Of a stretch of DNA of 64,000 nt, positions 8,037-14,800 are shown in pieces. Source of the stretch: an uncultured Lachnospiraceae bacterium (GTDB lineage: Bacteria; Bacillota; Clostridia; Lachnospirales; Lachnospiraceae); NCBI GenBank assembly GCA_902768735.1, contig CACXMK010000002.1, positions 1 to 64,000 on the forward strand. The letters are read 5' to 3'. The position numbers and the translations under genes were made by a program. Position 1 is the stretch's first letter; the number at the start of each line of letters is the position of its first letter. The notes under the pieces were generated by a model. That model was not told where the DNA came from. It was given only the letters and a program-made list of their open reading frames with translations, and searched no databases.

Positions 8037-9131
8037 ATGAAAAAATGGATTTGTATACTGTTATCCGTCATTATGCTGATGGGGCTGTGTGCCTGCGGAC
8101 AAAAGCAGGAAACAGCAGCAAAGCCGGAAGCGGCAGCGGAACCCGCTGCGACAACCGCACAGGAGAACAATGAATGGTCCCGCCAGGGTTATTTCTCAGA
8201 TGAAAACGAGAATATGCTCTCCATCACCTTAATGGAGGACGTTGTTGATCCCGGCTGGTATGTCGGCGCCATGATCGGAGAGTTCATGGGTGGCGCGACG
8301 CTCCCGCAGGAAGGGAACACTCTGCACGGAAACCTTAATGCTTCGGAAGAGAGTGCGGAGCCCTACATCGTTACGATTTCCGAGGAGGGTGAGGACGGCC
8401 TGCTGGTTGCCGTCGAAGGTGGTGAGAGCTATCATTTCGTTCCGATGGACCTTCCGGACGCCACGATCTTTGTCACTATTGGTACAGAAGGCTTAGGCAA
8501 TATTGCTTACGAGGAAGGCGAGGAAGCGCCGGAGATCGATCTGGAGTATCCCTTCCAGTCGGCACAGATCAATCTGGGCGAACCCACCATACACACTTTG
8601 GTGGCATGGCCGCAGGCAGGCAATCTTTTTGTTAAGTGGACAAAGAACGGAGAGGACTTCTCGACGGATCCTCAGATCACAGTGATGCTTGACGAGAGCG
8701 CAGACTTTGTCGCCGTGTTTGAAGAAGATCCCGATTGGAGAAATCCCGTCACGGATTTCGCCGGTGAATACCAGTGCGAGCGAGCCCACGCGCAGGTCGA
8801 CTGTTTTGGCGCGGAAGAAGCGTGGATCATCATTGAGTGGGGCGGCAGCGCCTCTGAGCTGGCACATTGGGACATCGTTGGAAAACCCGACCCGGACACA
8901 CAGACCATCACCTATTCGGACAGCGTGAAGCAGATCATCGTCTATAAAGAGGACGGCGAGATCGAGAGTCAGGAAATCGTGTCAGAGGATAACTCCGGAA
9001 CGATCGTCTTTAACGGCGACGGGACCTTTACATGGCACGACGACCAGTCAGAATATGGTGTGGATATGGTATTCGAGCTCCTTCCCGCAGAGGAAGCGGC
9101 CGATAGCGAGGCAGAAGCCGCCAATTCCTGA
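8037..9131 (+). CDS. Lipoprotein of unknown function
   Basis: 364 residues. Signal peptide with lipobox LCAC, then an Ala/Glu-rich linker and an acidic, beta-rich body containing several Trp residues, ending in another Ala/Glu-rich tail. AAAAAGGAG precedes the start. No domain is recognised. The middle (FVKWTKNGEDFSTDPQITV) reads like one of the repeat-type surface beta domains, but this is weak. Attached to the outer face of the membrane. Confidence 0.8.
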   Translation: MKKWICILLSVIMLMGLCACGQKQETAAKPEAAAEPAATTAQENNEWSRQGYFSDENENMLSITLMEDVVDPGWYVGAMIGEFMGGATLPQEGNTLHGNLNASEESAEPYIVTISEEGEDGLLVAVEGGESYHFVPMDLPDATIFVTIGTEGLGNIAYEEGEEAPEIDLEYPFQSAQINLGEPTIHTLVAWPQAGNLFVKWTKNGEDFSTDPQITVMLDESADFVAVFEEDPDWRNPVTDFAGEYQCERAHAQVDCFGAEEAWIIIEWGGSASELAHWDIVGKPDPDTQTITYSDSVKQIIVYKEDGEIESQEIVSEDNSGTIVFNGDGTFTWHDDQSEYGVDMVFELLPAEEAADSEAEAANS

Positions 9132-9186
9132 TGCGGCAGGCAAAGATTCTTTCCGGTGATGTATCTTAACAAAGAAACTCATTTTC

Positions 9187-9300
9187 ATGTACAATGATAG
9201 TAAATACAAACTGATCGTCGATGACGACACCGGTATGCTGGTCTGTCCGGAATGCGGGACCAGCCTGGGTATTGAGTATTTTGTCCCGAGATCCGAGTGA
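9187..9300 (+). CDS. Very small protein with a single CxxC knuckle
   Basis: 37 codons starting MYNDSKYKLIVDDDTGMLVC and containing CPECG, one half of a zinc ribbon. The upstream ribosome site is weak. It lies between a lipoprotein gene and a small membrane protein gene on the same strand. It may pair with another subunit to complete a metal site, or be non-coding. Confidence 0.4.
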   Translation: MYNDSKYKLIVDDDTGMLVCPECGTSLGIEYFVPRSE

Positions 9301-9324
9301 GGAAAGTAAGAAAGGAGAAACGGT

Positions 9325-9549
9325 ATGAAAAAACTGTTTGAAGCAGCGGACCGCTATGTACAGGAGAGCGATTGGAAGATCATTGCAGTACTCAAGTTCT
9401 GCCTGATCTCGCTTGGTGTGATGCTCGGGATGAGTATAAAGAAAGAGTATAAGAAACCGGCGTATCTGGCGGCAGGATCGGTGTTCCTGGCGACGTATGT
9501 CCCGCTGATGGCGAAGCTGTTCAGGATACTTTTGTCGGATCCGGACTGA
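9325..9549 (+). CDS. Small two-helix membrane protein
   Basis: 74 residues with a hydrophobic segment at about 20-37 and another at about 47-67, preceded by GAAAGGAG. Similar short proteins are common in Clostridia, sometimes labelled permease of phosphate ABC transporter without evidence. It runs into the Smr-like gene 11 bases downstream. Function unknown. Confidence 0.75.
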   Translation: MKKLFEAADRYVQESDWKIIAVLKFCLISLGVMLGMSIKKEYKKPAYLAAGSVFLATYVPLMAKLFRILLSDPD

Positions 9550-9560
9550 GGCAGTGATCC

Positions 9561-9806
9561 ATGAGCGCTTTTGTGAAGATCGACCTGCACGGGCTGCGGC
9601 AGGATGAAGCGATCAAGGTGATCAACAAGGCGATCGCCGCCGCGGATTCCACGACCTATCAGATCCAGCTGATCCACGGCTACAACCGCGGTACCAGCCT
9701 GCGGTCGATGATCTATGAAGAATACCGGTATGATCCAAAGGTCAAGCGGATCATGCCCGGAGACAATCCGGGGATCACAGTTCTGGTGATACGGGAATTG
9801 TACTGA
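9561..9806 (+). CDS. Smr-domain protein
   Basis: 81 residues forming one Smr domain: IDLHGLRQDEAIKVI is the conserved LDLHG motif and IQLIHGYNRGTSLRSMI is the HGxG segment. Free-standing Smr domains are nucleases or nucleic-acid-binding relatives of the MutS2 C-terminus. It is probably cotranscribed with the membrane protein before it, and followed by a strong terminator. Confidence 0.85.
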   Translation: MSAFVKIDLHGLRQDEAIKVINKAIAAADSTTYQIQLIHGYNRGTSLRSMIYEEYRYDPKVKRIMPGDNPGITVLVIRELY

Positions 9807-9876
9807 AACTGTCACATTATCGGAAATACAATCGGAAATCCAGCGGAAACAGAGTCGCATACATAGGAAAAAAAGA

Positions 9877-9911
9877 GGGAGAGCTGTTGTAAAACAACTC
9901 TCCCATTTTTT
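9877..9911. terminator. Bidirectional Rho-independent terminator
   Basis: GGGAGAG and CTCTCCC, extended by TTG/CAA, form a hairpin flanked by A and T runs. It serves both the Smr gene and the leftward TIM remnant. Confidence 0.85.
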
Positions 9912-9914
9912 GTG

Positions 9915-10235
9915 TCAGACGGAGCATGCGGCGATGCTCTCCCGGATCAGCGCGGCAAATTTATCTACCTGGAAGGCAGTGCGGGTGGTAAAGAGACCAT
10001 TGATGTCGGGCTGCGAGAGAAGCGCTGTACCATTCTGCGCGCCCAGCATGAAGCTGTCTCGTACCGGGCTTTTCGAGGCGCGTTCCAGAGCCGTATAGGA
10101 TGGAATAAAAAAGAACTGGTAATCGCTGCGGCTTAGATCTGCGGTGGCTTTCGTGATGGCTTTCAGGTATTCTTCCGTATCGGAAGCGGTTTTATACATC
10201 TTAAAATTGCTTCCGAAGTAGAATTTTTTCTTCAT
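9915..10235 (-). pseudogene. Triosephosphate-isomerase-family remnant with in-frame internal deletion
   Basis: 106 codons. The first 70 or so (MKKKFYFGSNFKMYKTASDT) match the N-terminus of TpiA-like isomerases with the N-x-K active-site motif; the last 35 (PDINGLFTTRTAFQVDKFAA) match the family C-terminus. About 150 central residues, including the catalytic His and Glu regions, are missing, so a TIM barrel cannot form even though the frame is intact. Beside DeoR genes and rpiB it most resembles tetrulose-phosphate isomerases of sugar-alcohol loci rather than glycolytic TIM. Confidence 0.8.
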
Positions 10236-10272
10236 TGTTTGAAAGAAGCTCCTTTCCTTTTAGGAAGCAGCT

Positions 10273-11034
10273 TCAGCACAGTTCCAGCGGAATGTGCGCT
10301 GCTTCCGCTTTGCTGATGTATTCCTGTTTCAGTCCGGAGTCCGTGATAATGCGGTATACTTCGCTGAGAGGACAAATGACCTCAAGATAGCCCGCACCGA
10401 ATTTTGCGCTGTCCGCAAGGACAAAGACCTTATCTGTGATATCTAAAATAGCGCGCTTGATCTGCATCTGAGGGGTTCCGATGGAAGCAAGCCCGACGTT
10501 GAAATTGATGCTGTGCACGCTGATAAAAGCCATGTCCACAAAGACGCTCCGGATCGCCTGCGTCGTTTGTTCGCCCATCGTGGCAGGCAGGTGGCCTCCT
10601 ACATGGCCGCCGATGAGATATAACTGTACGTGCGGGGCACCCGCCAGCACGGACGCTGACGGAAGGGAATTTGTCAGTACCGCCACAGCCTTTTCAGGGT
10701 GATGGCTTATATGCTGCGCCAAAAAATAGCAGGCAGAGGAGTCATCCAGAATGATCGTGCTGTTTTCCGTGATATAGTCGTAAGCACGGGCAGCAATGCG
10801 CTGTTTTGCATCAATATTGCGCTGCAGGCTCGGATATACCGTTTCCATATTGTCCGGAGATGCCACCTTTTTGGCTCCGCCGCGCGTGCGTTTCAATTGT
10901 CCGAGATTTTCAAGTTCACGGAGGTCGTTCCGGATCGTTACTTTGGAACAACTGAAGAGTTCGCTAAGTGAAGCGATACTTACACTTCCCTGGTTATCCA
11001 TGATCTCCAGTATTCTCTGCTGGCGTTCATTCAT
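10273..11034 (-). CDS. DeoR/GlpR-family sugar-phosphate-responsive repressor
   Basis: 253 residues. N-terminal HTH (MNERQQRILEIMDNQGSVSI then ASLSELFSCSKVTIRNDLRE) and a DeoR effector domain with the TNSLPSA, GGHV and FISVHSI segments typical of the sugar-isomerase fold that binds phosphosugars. The start at 11034 has AAAGGAG and gives the family N-terminus. It lies between a dead TIM-like gene and a dead second DeoR gene and faces rpiB, so it probably regulated a pentose/tetrose-phosphate locus that is now mostly lost. Confidence 0.9.
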   Translation of the reverse strand: MNERQQRILEIMDNQGSVSIASLSELFSCSKVTIRNDLRELENLGQLKRTRGGAKKVASPDNMETVYPSLQRNIDAKQRIAARAYDYITENSTIILDDSSACYFLAQHISHHPEKAVAVLTNSLPSASVLAGAPHVQLYLIGGHVGGHLPATMGEQTTQAIRSVFVDMAFISVHSINFNVGLASIGTPQMQIKRAILDITDKVFVLADSAKFGAGYLEVICPLSEVYRIITDSGLKQEYISKAEAAHIPLELC

Positions 11035-11217
11035 GGCGTCTCCTTTCTGCAAGTCTGTTTTCGCTTTCAATACTTGTTAACAGCTCCGTCTTCCGCCTGC
11101 TGTAACGCAGCTGCCGGAAGCGAAGACACTATTCTTAGCACATGATAAATGAAAACAAACTAAAAAGCAATCGAAAAGAAACATAAGATCTTTTAAAAAA
11201 AAACTTTCGAAAGAAGG

Positions 11218-11640
11218 AGAAGCGGGAACTGTCCGCCAGCACGATCACCTTTGAGGTGGTCCGGATAATGGACTGTTTCATCTGCATCTCGGCATCGGAG
11301 ATGGCGGTGAGACCGGCATCAAAGCTGATGCTGTGTACGCCGATGAATGCCTTATCCACTTTGAAGCGACTGATCTCCTCATTTGCCTTCGCCCCCAGAG
11401 ACGCCGGAAGGTTTCCGCTTACGCTCCCGCCCACAACGTACAGGTCAATGTGGGAAAGACTGGAAAGCTCACTTACCGCAAGAATGGAATTGGTCACTAC
11501 AGCAAGCCGCTTTCCCGGATGCCGGCGGATCTCCAGGGCAAGATAAAAGGAGAAAGAGGAATCGTCAAGAATGATGGTCTCTCTGTCAAGGATCAGAAAA
11601 GATTCAGGATATGAAAACAGATTGCGTGTGCTTACGAATT
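11218..11640 (-). pseudogene. Second DeoR-family regulator, truncated at both ends
   Basis: The minus strand encodes the effector domain of a DeoR protein paralogous to the gene at 10273: TIILDDSSFSFYLALEIRRH, VVTNSILAVSE, YVVGGSVSGNLP and VIVLADSSRF. There is no N-terminal HTH, and the C-terminal part is replaced by unrelated low-complexity sequence after LADSSRF. Without the DNA-binding domain it is non-functional as a repressor. Confidence 0.85.
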
Positions 11641-11799
11641 CAGATAAGATTTATTTAGGACAGTTGCGCTATTAAGAGCAGCGAACTCACAGCGGGAATC
11701 CCTGTATGCGGTTCTGCGGTGTTCAATGGTTCGATCGAACAGAACGTGAAGGAACTGCCGGCGCAGAGTAAGGAGAAAAGAAAGAGAGGAGAGCAGAAA

Positions 11800-12237
11800 A
11801 TGAAGATCGCGATCGGTAATGATCATTCAGCAGTGGAGTACAAAAAAGAGATCACGGCCTTTCTTGAGGAAAAAGGACATGAGGTCATCAATTTCGGAAC
11901 CGATACGAATGTTAGCTGCAACTACGCGGAGTACGGACAGAAAGTCGGTGAAGCAGTGGCTTCCGGTCAGGCGGACTGCGGCGTTCTGATCTGTGGGACG
12001 GGTATCGGTATCTCTCTGGCGGCAAACAAAGTAAAGGGCATCCGCGCGGCGGTCTGCAGTGAGCCTGTATCGGCCAGACTGACCAAGGAGCACAATAATG
12101 CGAATATCATCGCTTTCGGTGCTCGCATTGTCGGTATCGAGATGGCGAAGGCGATCGTCACCGCCTGGCTGGATTCCGAGTTTCAGGGCGGAAGGCACCA
12201 GGATAGGATCAATTACATCCACAGCATCGAGAAATGA
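11800..12237 (+). CDS. rpiB: Ribose-5-phosphate isomerase B family protein
   Basis: 145 residues. GNDHSA near the N-terminus, catalytic Cys in CGTGIG (C65), and KEHNNANI match RpiB/LacAB isomerases. The ATG at 11800 follows AGAGGAGAG; an upstream in-frame start lacks the family N-terminus. RpiB converts ribose-5-P and ribulose-5-P; close relatives (EryI/DerI type) act on tetrulose phosphates. The neighbouring dead TIM-like isomerase and DeoR genes favour a sugar-alcohol or tetritol role, by inference. Confidence 0.92.
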   Translation: MKIAIGNDHSAVEYKKEITAFLEEKGHEVINFGTDTNVSCNYAEYGQKVGEAVASGQADCGVLICGTGIGISLAANKVKGIRAAVCSEPVSARLTKEHNNANIIAFGARIVGIEMAKAIVTAWLDSEFQGGRHQDRINYIHSIEK

Positions 12238-12401
12238 CCGGAGAAAGGGGCCCCGTGCGTGGAGAATTGGGGATAAGTGCGTAAGTACCTATGTGGACGG
12301 ATGAAAGGTTTTATACCACAGGTTGAATGACAACCCCGGAAAGGGATGATATCATCTGTTACAGAAGAAAAAAAGGACAGATGGTCCGGAAAGGAAAGGC
12401 A

Positions 12402-12596
12402 ATGAAACACAGACCGAATGATATTTTCATGACTGAGTTCGCAAATACATTCCGCGCGAATGACAATCACGGGATCATTATGCCTGCAGCTGAAAAAGCT
12501 GAATGGTTTATTAAGTATTGCCTTCACAGGGCCGGATCAAGTGGATATCTGGGACCAGGTGTAACTATATGCGCAAAAAGGCGCATCCTGGCGTGA
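12402..12596 (+). CDS. Small cassette protein, copy A
   Basis: 64 residues from an ATG preceded by GGAAAGGAAAGG. Its second half (IIMPAAEKAEW, then CLHRAGSSGYLGPG) is conserved in the paralogue at 33795, and the frame is kept despite 3-base indels, which supports translation. An in-frame ATG at 12327 would extend it to 89 residues; the extension is also partly conserved (VRKGKAM) but has no clear ribosome site and overlaps a small inverted repeat. No known domain. Ends before a terminator. Confidence 0.55.
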   Translation: MKHRPNDIFMTEFANTFRANDNHGIIMPAAEKAEWFIKYCLHRAGSSGYLGPGVTICAKRRILA

Positions 12597-12627
12597 TCAG
12601 ATGGATCGAAGTATAGTTTACTGAGAC

Positions 12628-12659
12628 TGCCGCTTGTCCAAAAGACAGGCGGCATTTTT
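12628..12659 (+). terminator. Terminator of cassette A
   Basis: TGCCGCTTGTC and GACAGGCGGCA pair around a five-base loop and are followed by TTTTT. Almost the same hairpin ends cassette B. Confidence 0.9.
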
Positions 12660-12745
12660 GCGTGAAGCAATGAGCTAAGCGCAGAACAGCCGGCATGGCG
12701 GATCAATAAAATAAATAATAAAAATAAATAATAAAAAATATATTC

Positions 12746-12818
12746 AGGTCTGTGGTGCAAACGGAAAGCATGGTGGTCTCCAAAACCTCAGATTTCGGAT
12801 CATACCCGAACGGATCTG
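12746..12818 (+). tRNA. tRNA-Trp(CCA)-like, degenerate
   Basis: Acceptor AGGTCTG/CGGATCT pairs with wobbles. D-stem GTGC/GCAT. Anticodon loop CTCCAAA with one stem mismatch. T-stem TTCGG/CCGAA is perfect but its loop ATCATAC lacks the conserved TTC. No encoded CCA end. First member of the array. Confidence 0.55.
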
Positions 12819-12822
12819 CTAT

Positions 12823-12895
12823 GGGTTACTCGTATAACGGCTATTACAGCAGACTCTTAATCTGTCAGATCGGGGTTCGAATCCCCGGTGGCCCA
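12823..12895 (+). tRNA. tRNA-Lys(CTT)
   Basis: Acceptor GGGTTAC/GTGGCCC, anticodon loop CTCTTAA on stem GCAGA/TCTGT, T-arm CGGGG-TTCGAAT-CCCCG. The D-arm is short (GTA/TAC). No encoded CCA. Four bases after the previous gene. Confidence 0.85.
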
Positions 12896-12902
12896 TTTCC
12901 TT

Positions 12903-12974
12903 AGGAGCGTAGTTCAGTGGTAGAGCGCCTGTCTGATATGCAGGAAACCGGCGGTTCGAATCCGCCCGTTCCTA
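12903..12974 (+). tRNA. tRNA-Ile(GAT)
   Basis: Acceptor AGGAGCG/CGTTCCT, D-arm AGTTCAGTGGTAGAGC-like, anticodon loop CTGATAT on CCTGT/GCAGG, T-loop TTCGAAT. No encoded CCA. Confidence 0.88.
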
Positions 12975-13010
12975 TTATGACATTGCCGGGTTGGCAGTGT
13001 TTTGACAAAT

Positions 13011-13083
13011 TGCAGAGTGGCTCGACTGGTAAGGCGGCGTCCTCATACGACGACACATGTCGGTTCAAATCCGGTCTCTGCAA
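13011..13083 (+). tRNA. tRNA with CAT anticodon (Met or Ile2)
   Basis: Perfect acceptor TGCAGAG/CTCTGCA, anticodon loop CTCATAC on a four-pair stem, T-loop TTCAAAT. An unmodified CAT reads Met; lysidine modification would make it Ile. The sequence alone does not decide. No encoded CCA. Confidence 0.75.
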
Positions 13084-13087
13084 CTTA

Positions 13088-13161
13088 CGCCCCATCTAAC
13101 TAAAAGAGCAGGTGGCCACGCTTTCAATGTGGAGATACGGGTTCGAGTCCCGTTGGGGTGA
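13088..13161 (+). tRNA. tRNA-Glu(TTC)
   Basis: Acceptor CGCCCCA/TGGGGTG, anticodon loop CTTTCAA on CCACG/TGTGG, T-arm ACGGG-TTCGAGT-CCCGT. The D-arm is irregular (CTAACTAAAAGAGCAGG), without a good stem. Confidence 0.78.
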
Positions 13162-13186
13162 TCAAAAACCGCTGCGGCGGTCATAT

Positions 13187-13258
13187 GTCTCATTCGTCTA
13201 ACGGAGAGGACAGGGGACTTCTAATCCCCCGATACGGGTTCGAATCCTGTATGAGACA
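13187..13258 (+). tRNA. tRNA-Arg(TCT)
   Basis: Acceptor GTCTCAT/ATGAGAC perfect, anticodon loop CTTCTAA on GGGGA/TCCCC, T-arm ACGGG-TTCGAAT-CCTGT. No encoded CCA. Confidence 0.88.
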
Positions 13259-13261
13259 TCC

Positions 13262-13332
13262 GGGTATGTAGCAAAACGGCTTTGCAGCGGGCTTTTAACC
13301 CGTCTACGCAGGTTCGACCCCTGTCATGCCCA
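13262..13332 (+). tRNA. tRNA-Lys(TTT)
   Basis: Acceptor GGGTATG/CATGCCC, anticodon loop CTTTTAA on GCGGG/CCCGT, T-loop TTCGACC. Only three bases from the previous gene. Confidence 0.85.
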
Positions 13333-13336
13333 TTCT

Positions 13337-13409
13337 GCTCTGATGATCGTAACGGAAAGCATACTTGTCTGCCAGGCATGGCGTGCGGGTTCGAATCCCG
13401 TTCAGAGCT
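13337..13409 (+). tRNA. tRNA-Gly(GCC)
   Basis: Acceptor GCTCTGA/TCAGAGC perfect, D-arm TCGTAACGGAAAGCAT, anticodon loop CTGCCAG on a stem with one mismatch, T-loop TTCGAAT. A close relative of the Gly(TCC) gene at 14152. Confidence 0.8.
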
Positions 13410-13445
13410 TATGCAGGGAATCCCGAGCCCTGCAGTTTACAATAT

Positions 13446-13518
13446 GTCCCCGTAGGCTAATGGACTAAACCGGGTGGCTACGACCCATCTGATGCGCGTT
13501 CGACTCGTGCCGGGGATA
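13446..13518 (+). tRNA. tRNA-Arg(ACG)
   Basis: Acceptor GTCCCCG/CGGGGAT, anticodon loop CTACGAC on GGTGG/CCATC, T-arm GCGCG-TTCGACT-CGTGC. No encoded CCA. Confidence 0.8.
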
Positions 13519-13520
13519 CT

Positions 13521-13592
13521 GCGGCTGTGGCAGAATGGTTATGCGGCGGTCAGTGGAACCGCACCACGCGGGTTCAAATCCCGTCAGTCGCC
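13521..13592 (+). tRNA. tRNA-His(GTG)-like with non-U33 anticodon loop
   Basis: Acceptor GCGGCTG/CAGTCGC, T-arm CGGG-TTCAAAT-CCCG, discriminator C as in tRNA-His. The perfect anticodon stem GCGGT/ACCGC closes the loop CAGTGGA, giving anticodon GTG but A at position 33, where nearly all tRNAs have U. Decoding ability is doubtful. Confidence 0.65.
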
Positions 13593-13636
13593 CTGGAAAT
13601 CCTGCGAGGGGTTTTGGCAGCAGCATACAAAAGTCG

Positions 13637-13708
13637 ATGGCAGTGGCAGAAAGGCTTATGCAGCGAGAGGTGGTCTCGCCAATACGGGTTCGAATCCCGT
13701 CGGCCATC
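13637..13708 (+). tRNA. tRNA-His(GTG)-like, G33 variant
   Basis: Discriminator C and a G at position -1, both His hallmarks. The anticodon stem GCGAG/CTCGC closes AGGTGGT: GTG anticodon with G at 33 and G at 37. One acceptor mismatch. The second member of the non-U33 group in this array. Confidence 0.6.
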
Positions 13709-13742
13709 ATGGAAACGCCTGAAATAGGAATTCCTCAAATAT

Positions 13743-13862
13743 CCGGTGGTAGCTCAATCGGCAGAGCTCTTAGAAAAAACAAATCCTGTGCGGGGTTTTA
13801 ACAGCAGAATTTATTCGGCGCTCCTAACGCAGAGGTTATTGGTTCGAGTCCAATCCACCGGG
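13743..13862 (+). tRNA. Interrupted tRNA-Arg(CCT)
   Basis: Perfect acceptor CCGGTGG/CCACCGG, good D-arm (GCTC...GAGC), anticodon loop CTCCTAA and T-arm ATTGG-TTCGAGT-CCAAT. About 45 extra bases sit between the D-arm and the anticodon stem; they resemble the intergenic spacer at 13599-13630. Either a spacer insertion that inactivates the gene, or a product that is processed. The anticodon stem has one mismatch. Confidence 0.6.
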
Positions 13863-13901
13863 CTCTGTGACATGGCAATGTCACATCTTTAATAAGTAAA
13901 T

Positions 13902-13974
13902 GGGTCCATAGCTCAGTTGGTAGAGCGTCCGGCTGTTAACCGGAGGGTCGCAGGTTCGAGCCCTGCTGTTCCCG
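13902..13974 (+). tRNA. tRNA-Asn(GTT)
   Basis: D-arm GCTCAGTTGGTAGAGC, anticodon loop CTGTTAA on TCCGG/CCGGA, T-arm GCAGG-TTCGAGC-CCTGC, all good. The acceptor GGGTCCA/TGTTCCC has two mismatches, so this copy is degenerating. Confidence 0.8.
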
Positions 13975-13985
13975 CTTTATAATGA

Positions 13986-14059
13986 CGCGGAGTAGACTGG
14001 AAAGGCCCCAGCCCAGCCTCATACGCTGTGAAATGCAAGTTCGAATCTTGCCTCCGCTA
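13986..14059 (+). tRNA. tRNA-Met(CAT)
   Basis: Acceptor CGCGGAG/CTCCGCT with a mismatch at the first pair, anticodon loop CTCATAC, T-arm GCAAG-TTCGAAT-CTTGC. The 1-72 mismatch recalls initiator tRNA, but the three G-C pairs of an initiator anticodon stem are absent. Confidence 0.7.
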
Positions 14060-14067
14060 CTCATATT

Positions 14068-14143
14068 GGGCCGTGGGACTGCAAGGGGTGGTCGCCTGTT
14101 TTGCACACAGGAAATCAGATGGGTTCAATTCCCATAGGGTCCA
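14068..14143 (+). tRNA. tRNA-Ala(TGC)
   Basis: Anticodon loop TTTGCAC on CCTGT/ACAGG, T-arm ATGGG-TTCAATT-CCCAT. The acceptor has the G3-T70 wobble that marks Ala, plus one mismatch at pair 6. Unusual G-rich D region. Confidence 0.75.
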
Positions 14144-14151
14144 CTAAAAAT

Positions 14152-14222
14152 GCTCTGGTGATGTAACGGAAGCATACGCGTTTTCCAAACCCGGTGTGCG
14201 GGTTCAAGTCCCGTTCAGAGCT
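14152..14222 (+). tRNA. tRNA-Gly(TCC)
   Basis: Acceptor GCTCTGG/TCAGAGC, D-arm like the Gly(GCC) gene, anticodon loop TTTCCAA on a stem with one mismatch, T-arm GCGGG-TTCAAGT-CCCGT. Confidence 0.75.
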
Positions 14223-14226
14223 TTTT

Positions 14227-14300
14227 GGCCTCTTGGCGAAGAAGAGTATCGCGCCGCCCTGTCACGGCGGAGGTCACGGGTTCGAGTCCCGTAGGGGTCG
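14227..14300 (+). tRNA. tRNA-Asp(GTC)
   Basis: Acceptor GGCCTCT/AGGGGTC with wobbles, anticodon loop CTGTCAC on CCGCC/GGCGG, T-arm ACGGG-TTCGAGT-CCCGT. Discriminator G as in Asp. Confidence 0.82.
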
Positions 14301-14324
14301 CTTATTGCGAAAGCAATTGCATAT

Positions 14325-14400
14325 GGGCCATGGGACTGCAAGGGGTGGTCGTCTGTTTAGCACTCAGAAATCAGGTGGGTTCGATTCCCACATGTGTCCA
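14325..14400 (+). tRNA. tRNA-Ala(AGC)-like, diverged copy
   Basis: A clear paralogue of the Ala(TGC) gene at 14068. The anticodon loop TTAGCAC has one closing-pair mismatch. The 3' acceptor strand ATGTGTCC carries one extra base compared with a perfect partner for GGGCCAT, so a bulge is needed. Confidence 0.6.
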
Positions 14401-14440
14401 CTGGATCAGGAGGCCGTTTTCTCTGATCCGCAATCAATAT

Positions 14441-14514
14441 CGGGATGTAGCCGAGTGGATAAAGGCGCTTGACTTGGGCTCAAGAGATCGCAGGTTCGAT
14501 TCCTGTCATTCCGA
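14441..14514 (+). tRNA. tRNA-Pro(TGG)
   Basis: Acceptor CGGGATG/CATTCCG, anticodon loop CTTGGGC on CTTGA/TCAAG, T-arm GCAGG-TTCGATT-CCTGT. Well formed. Confidence 0.88.
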
Positions 14515-14527
14515 CTATCGTAAACAT

Positions 14528-14604
14528 GCCGGTGTAGCTCAACGGAAAAAAAGAGCTGCTGTTTTGTAAACAGCGGGTTATCGGTTCGAATCCGATCATC
14601 GGCT
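14528..14604 (+). tRNA. tRNA-Thr(TGT)
   Basis: Acceptor GCCGGTG/CATCGGC, D-arm GCTC...GAGC with an A-rich loop, anticodon loop TTTGTAA on GCTGT/ACAGC, T-arm ATCGG-TTCGAAT-CCGAT. Confidence 0.88.
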
Positions 14605-14625
14605 TTTCCTGGCAGAGTGAAAAAT

Positions 14626-14695
14626 GTGAGCGTAGTTTAATGGGTAGAACGTCCGGGGTGGCCGGGAGATGCAGGTTCGATTCCTGTCGCAAGCG
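14626..14695 (+). tRNA. tRNA-Gly-type scaffold with GTG-containing loop, degenerate
   Basis: D-region GTAGTTTAATGGGTAGAAC is that of Gly tRNAs and the T-arm GCAGG-TTCGATT-CCTGT is good. The anticodon loop reads GGGTGGC, again G33 with GTG at 34-36, or else a 5-base loop GGTGG. The acceptor GTGAGCG/CGCAAGC has two mismatches. Unlikely to be a working tRNA; the third member of the non-U33 set. Confidence 0.5.
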
Positions 14696-14719
14696 CTGTA
14701 TCTGTATTGGATACAACAT

Positions 14720-14793
14720 AGGTCTGTAACTCAACAGAGGAGAGTACCTGTCCTACAAACAGGAGGCTTTGGGTTCGAGTCCCAACAGGCCTA
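14720..14793 (+). tRNA. tRNA-Val(TAC), C33 variant
   Basis: Acceptor AGGTCTG/CAGGCCT, anticodon stem CCTGT/ACAGG closing CCTACAA (TAC anticodon, but C at position 33), T-arm TTGGG-TTCGAGT-CCCAA. Last gene of the array, directly before a strong terminator. Confidence 0.7.
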
Positions 14794-14800
14794 CTAGAGG

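Larger units (their letters stand above)
12309..12710 (+). repeat. Duplicated small-protein cassette, copy A
   Basis: This stretch aligns with 33707-34115: a shared leader (TTATACCRCAGGTT then AATGACAACCC), a 22-base block around GGTCCGGAAAGGAAAGGCA and the ATG, a similar short reading frame, a nearly identical terminator, and about 50 further bases. In copy A the tRNA array follows; in copy B the HTH/Ro locus follows. Confidence 0.85.

Noticed and set aside
13011..14059. Initiator tRNA-fMet among the two CAT tRNAs
   Set aside because: Neither has the three consecutive G-C pairs of an initiator anticodon stem; one has a perfect first pair.
12901..14569. Short protein frames across the tRNA array on both strands
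   Set aside because: Their sequences follow tRNA structure (for example GSNPP and FESR stretches from T-arms), a known artefact.
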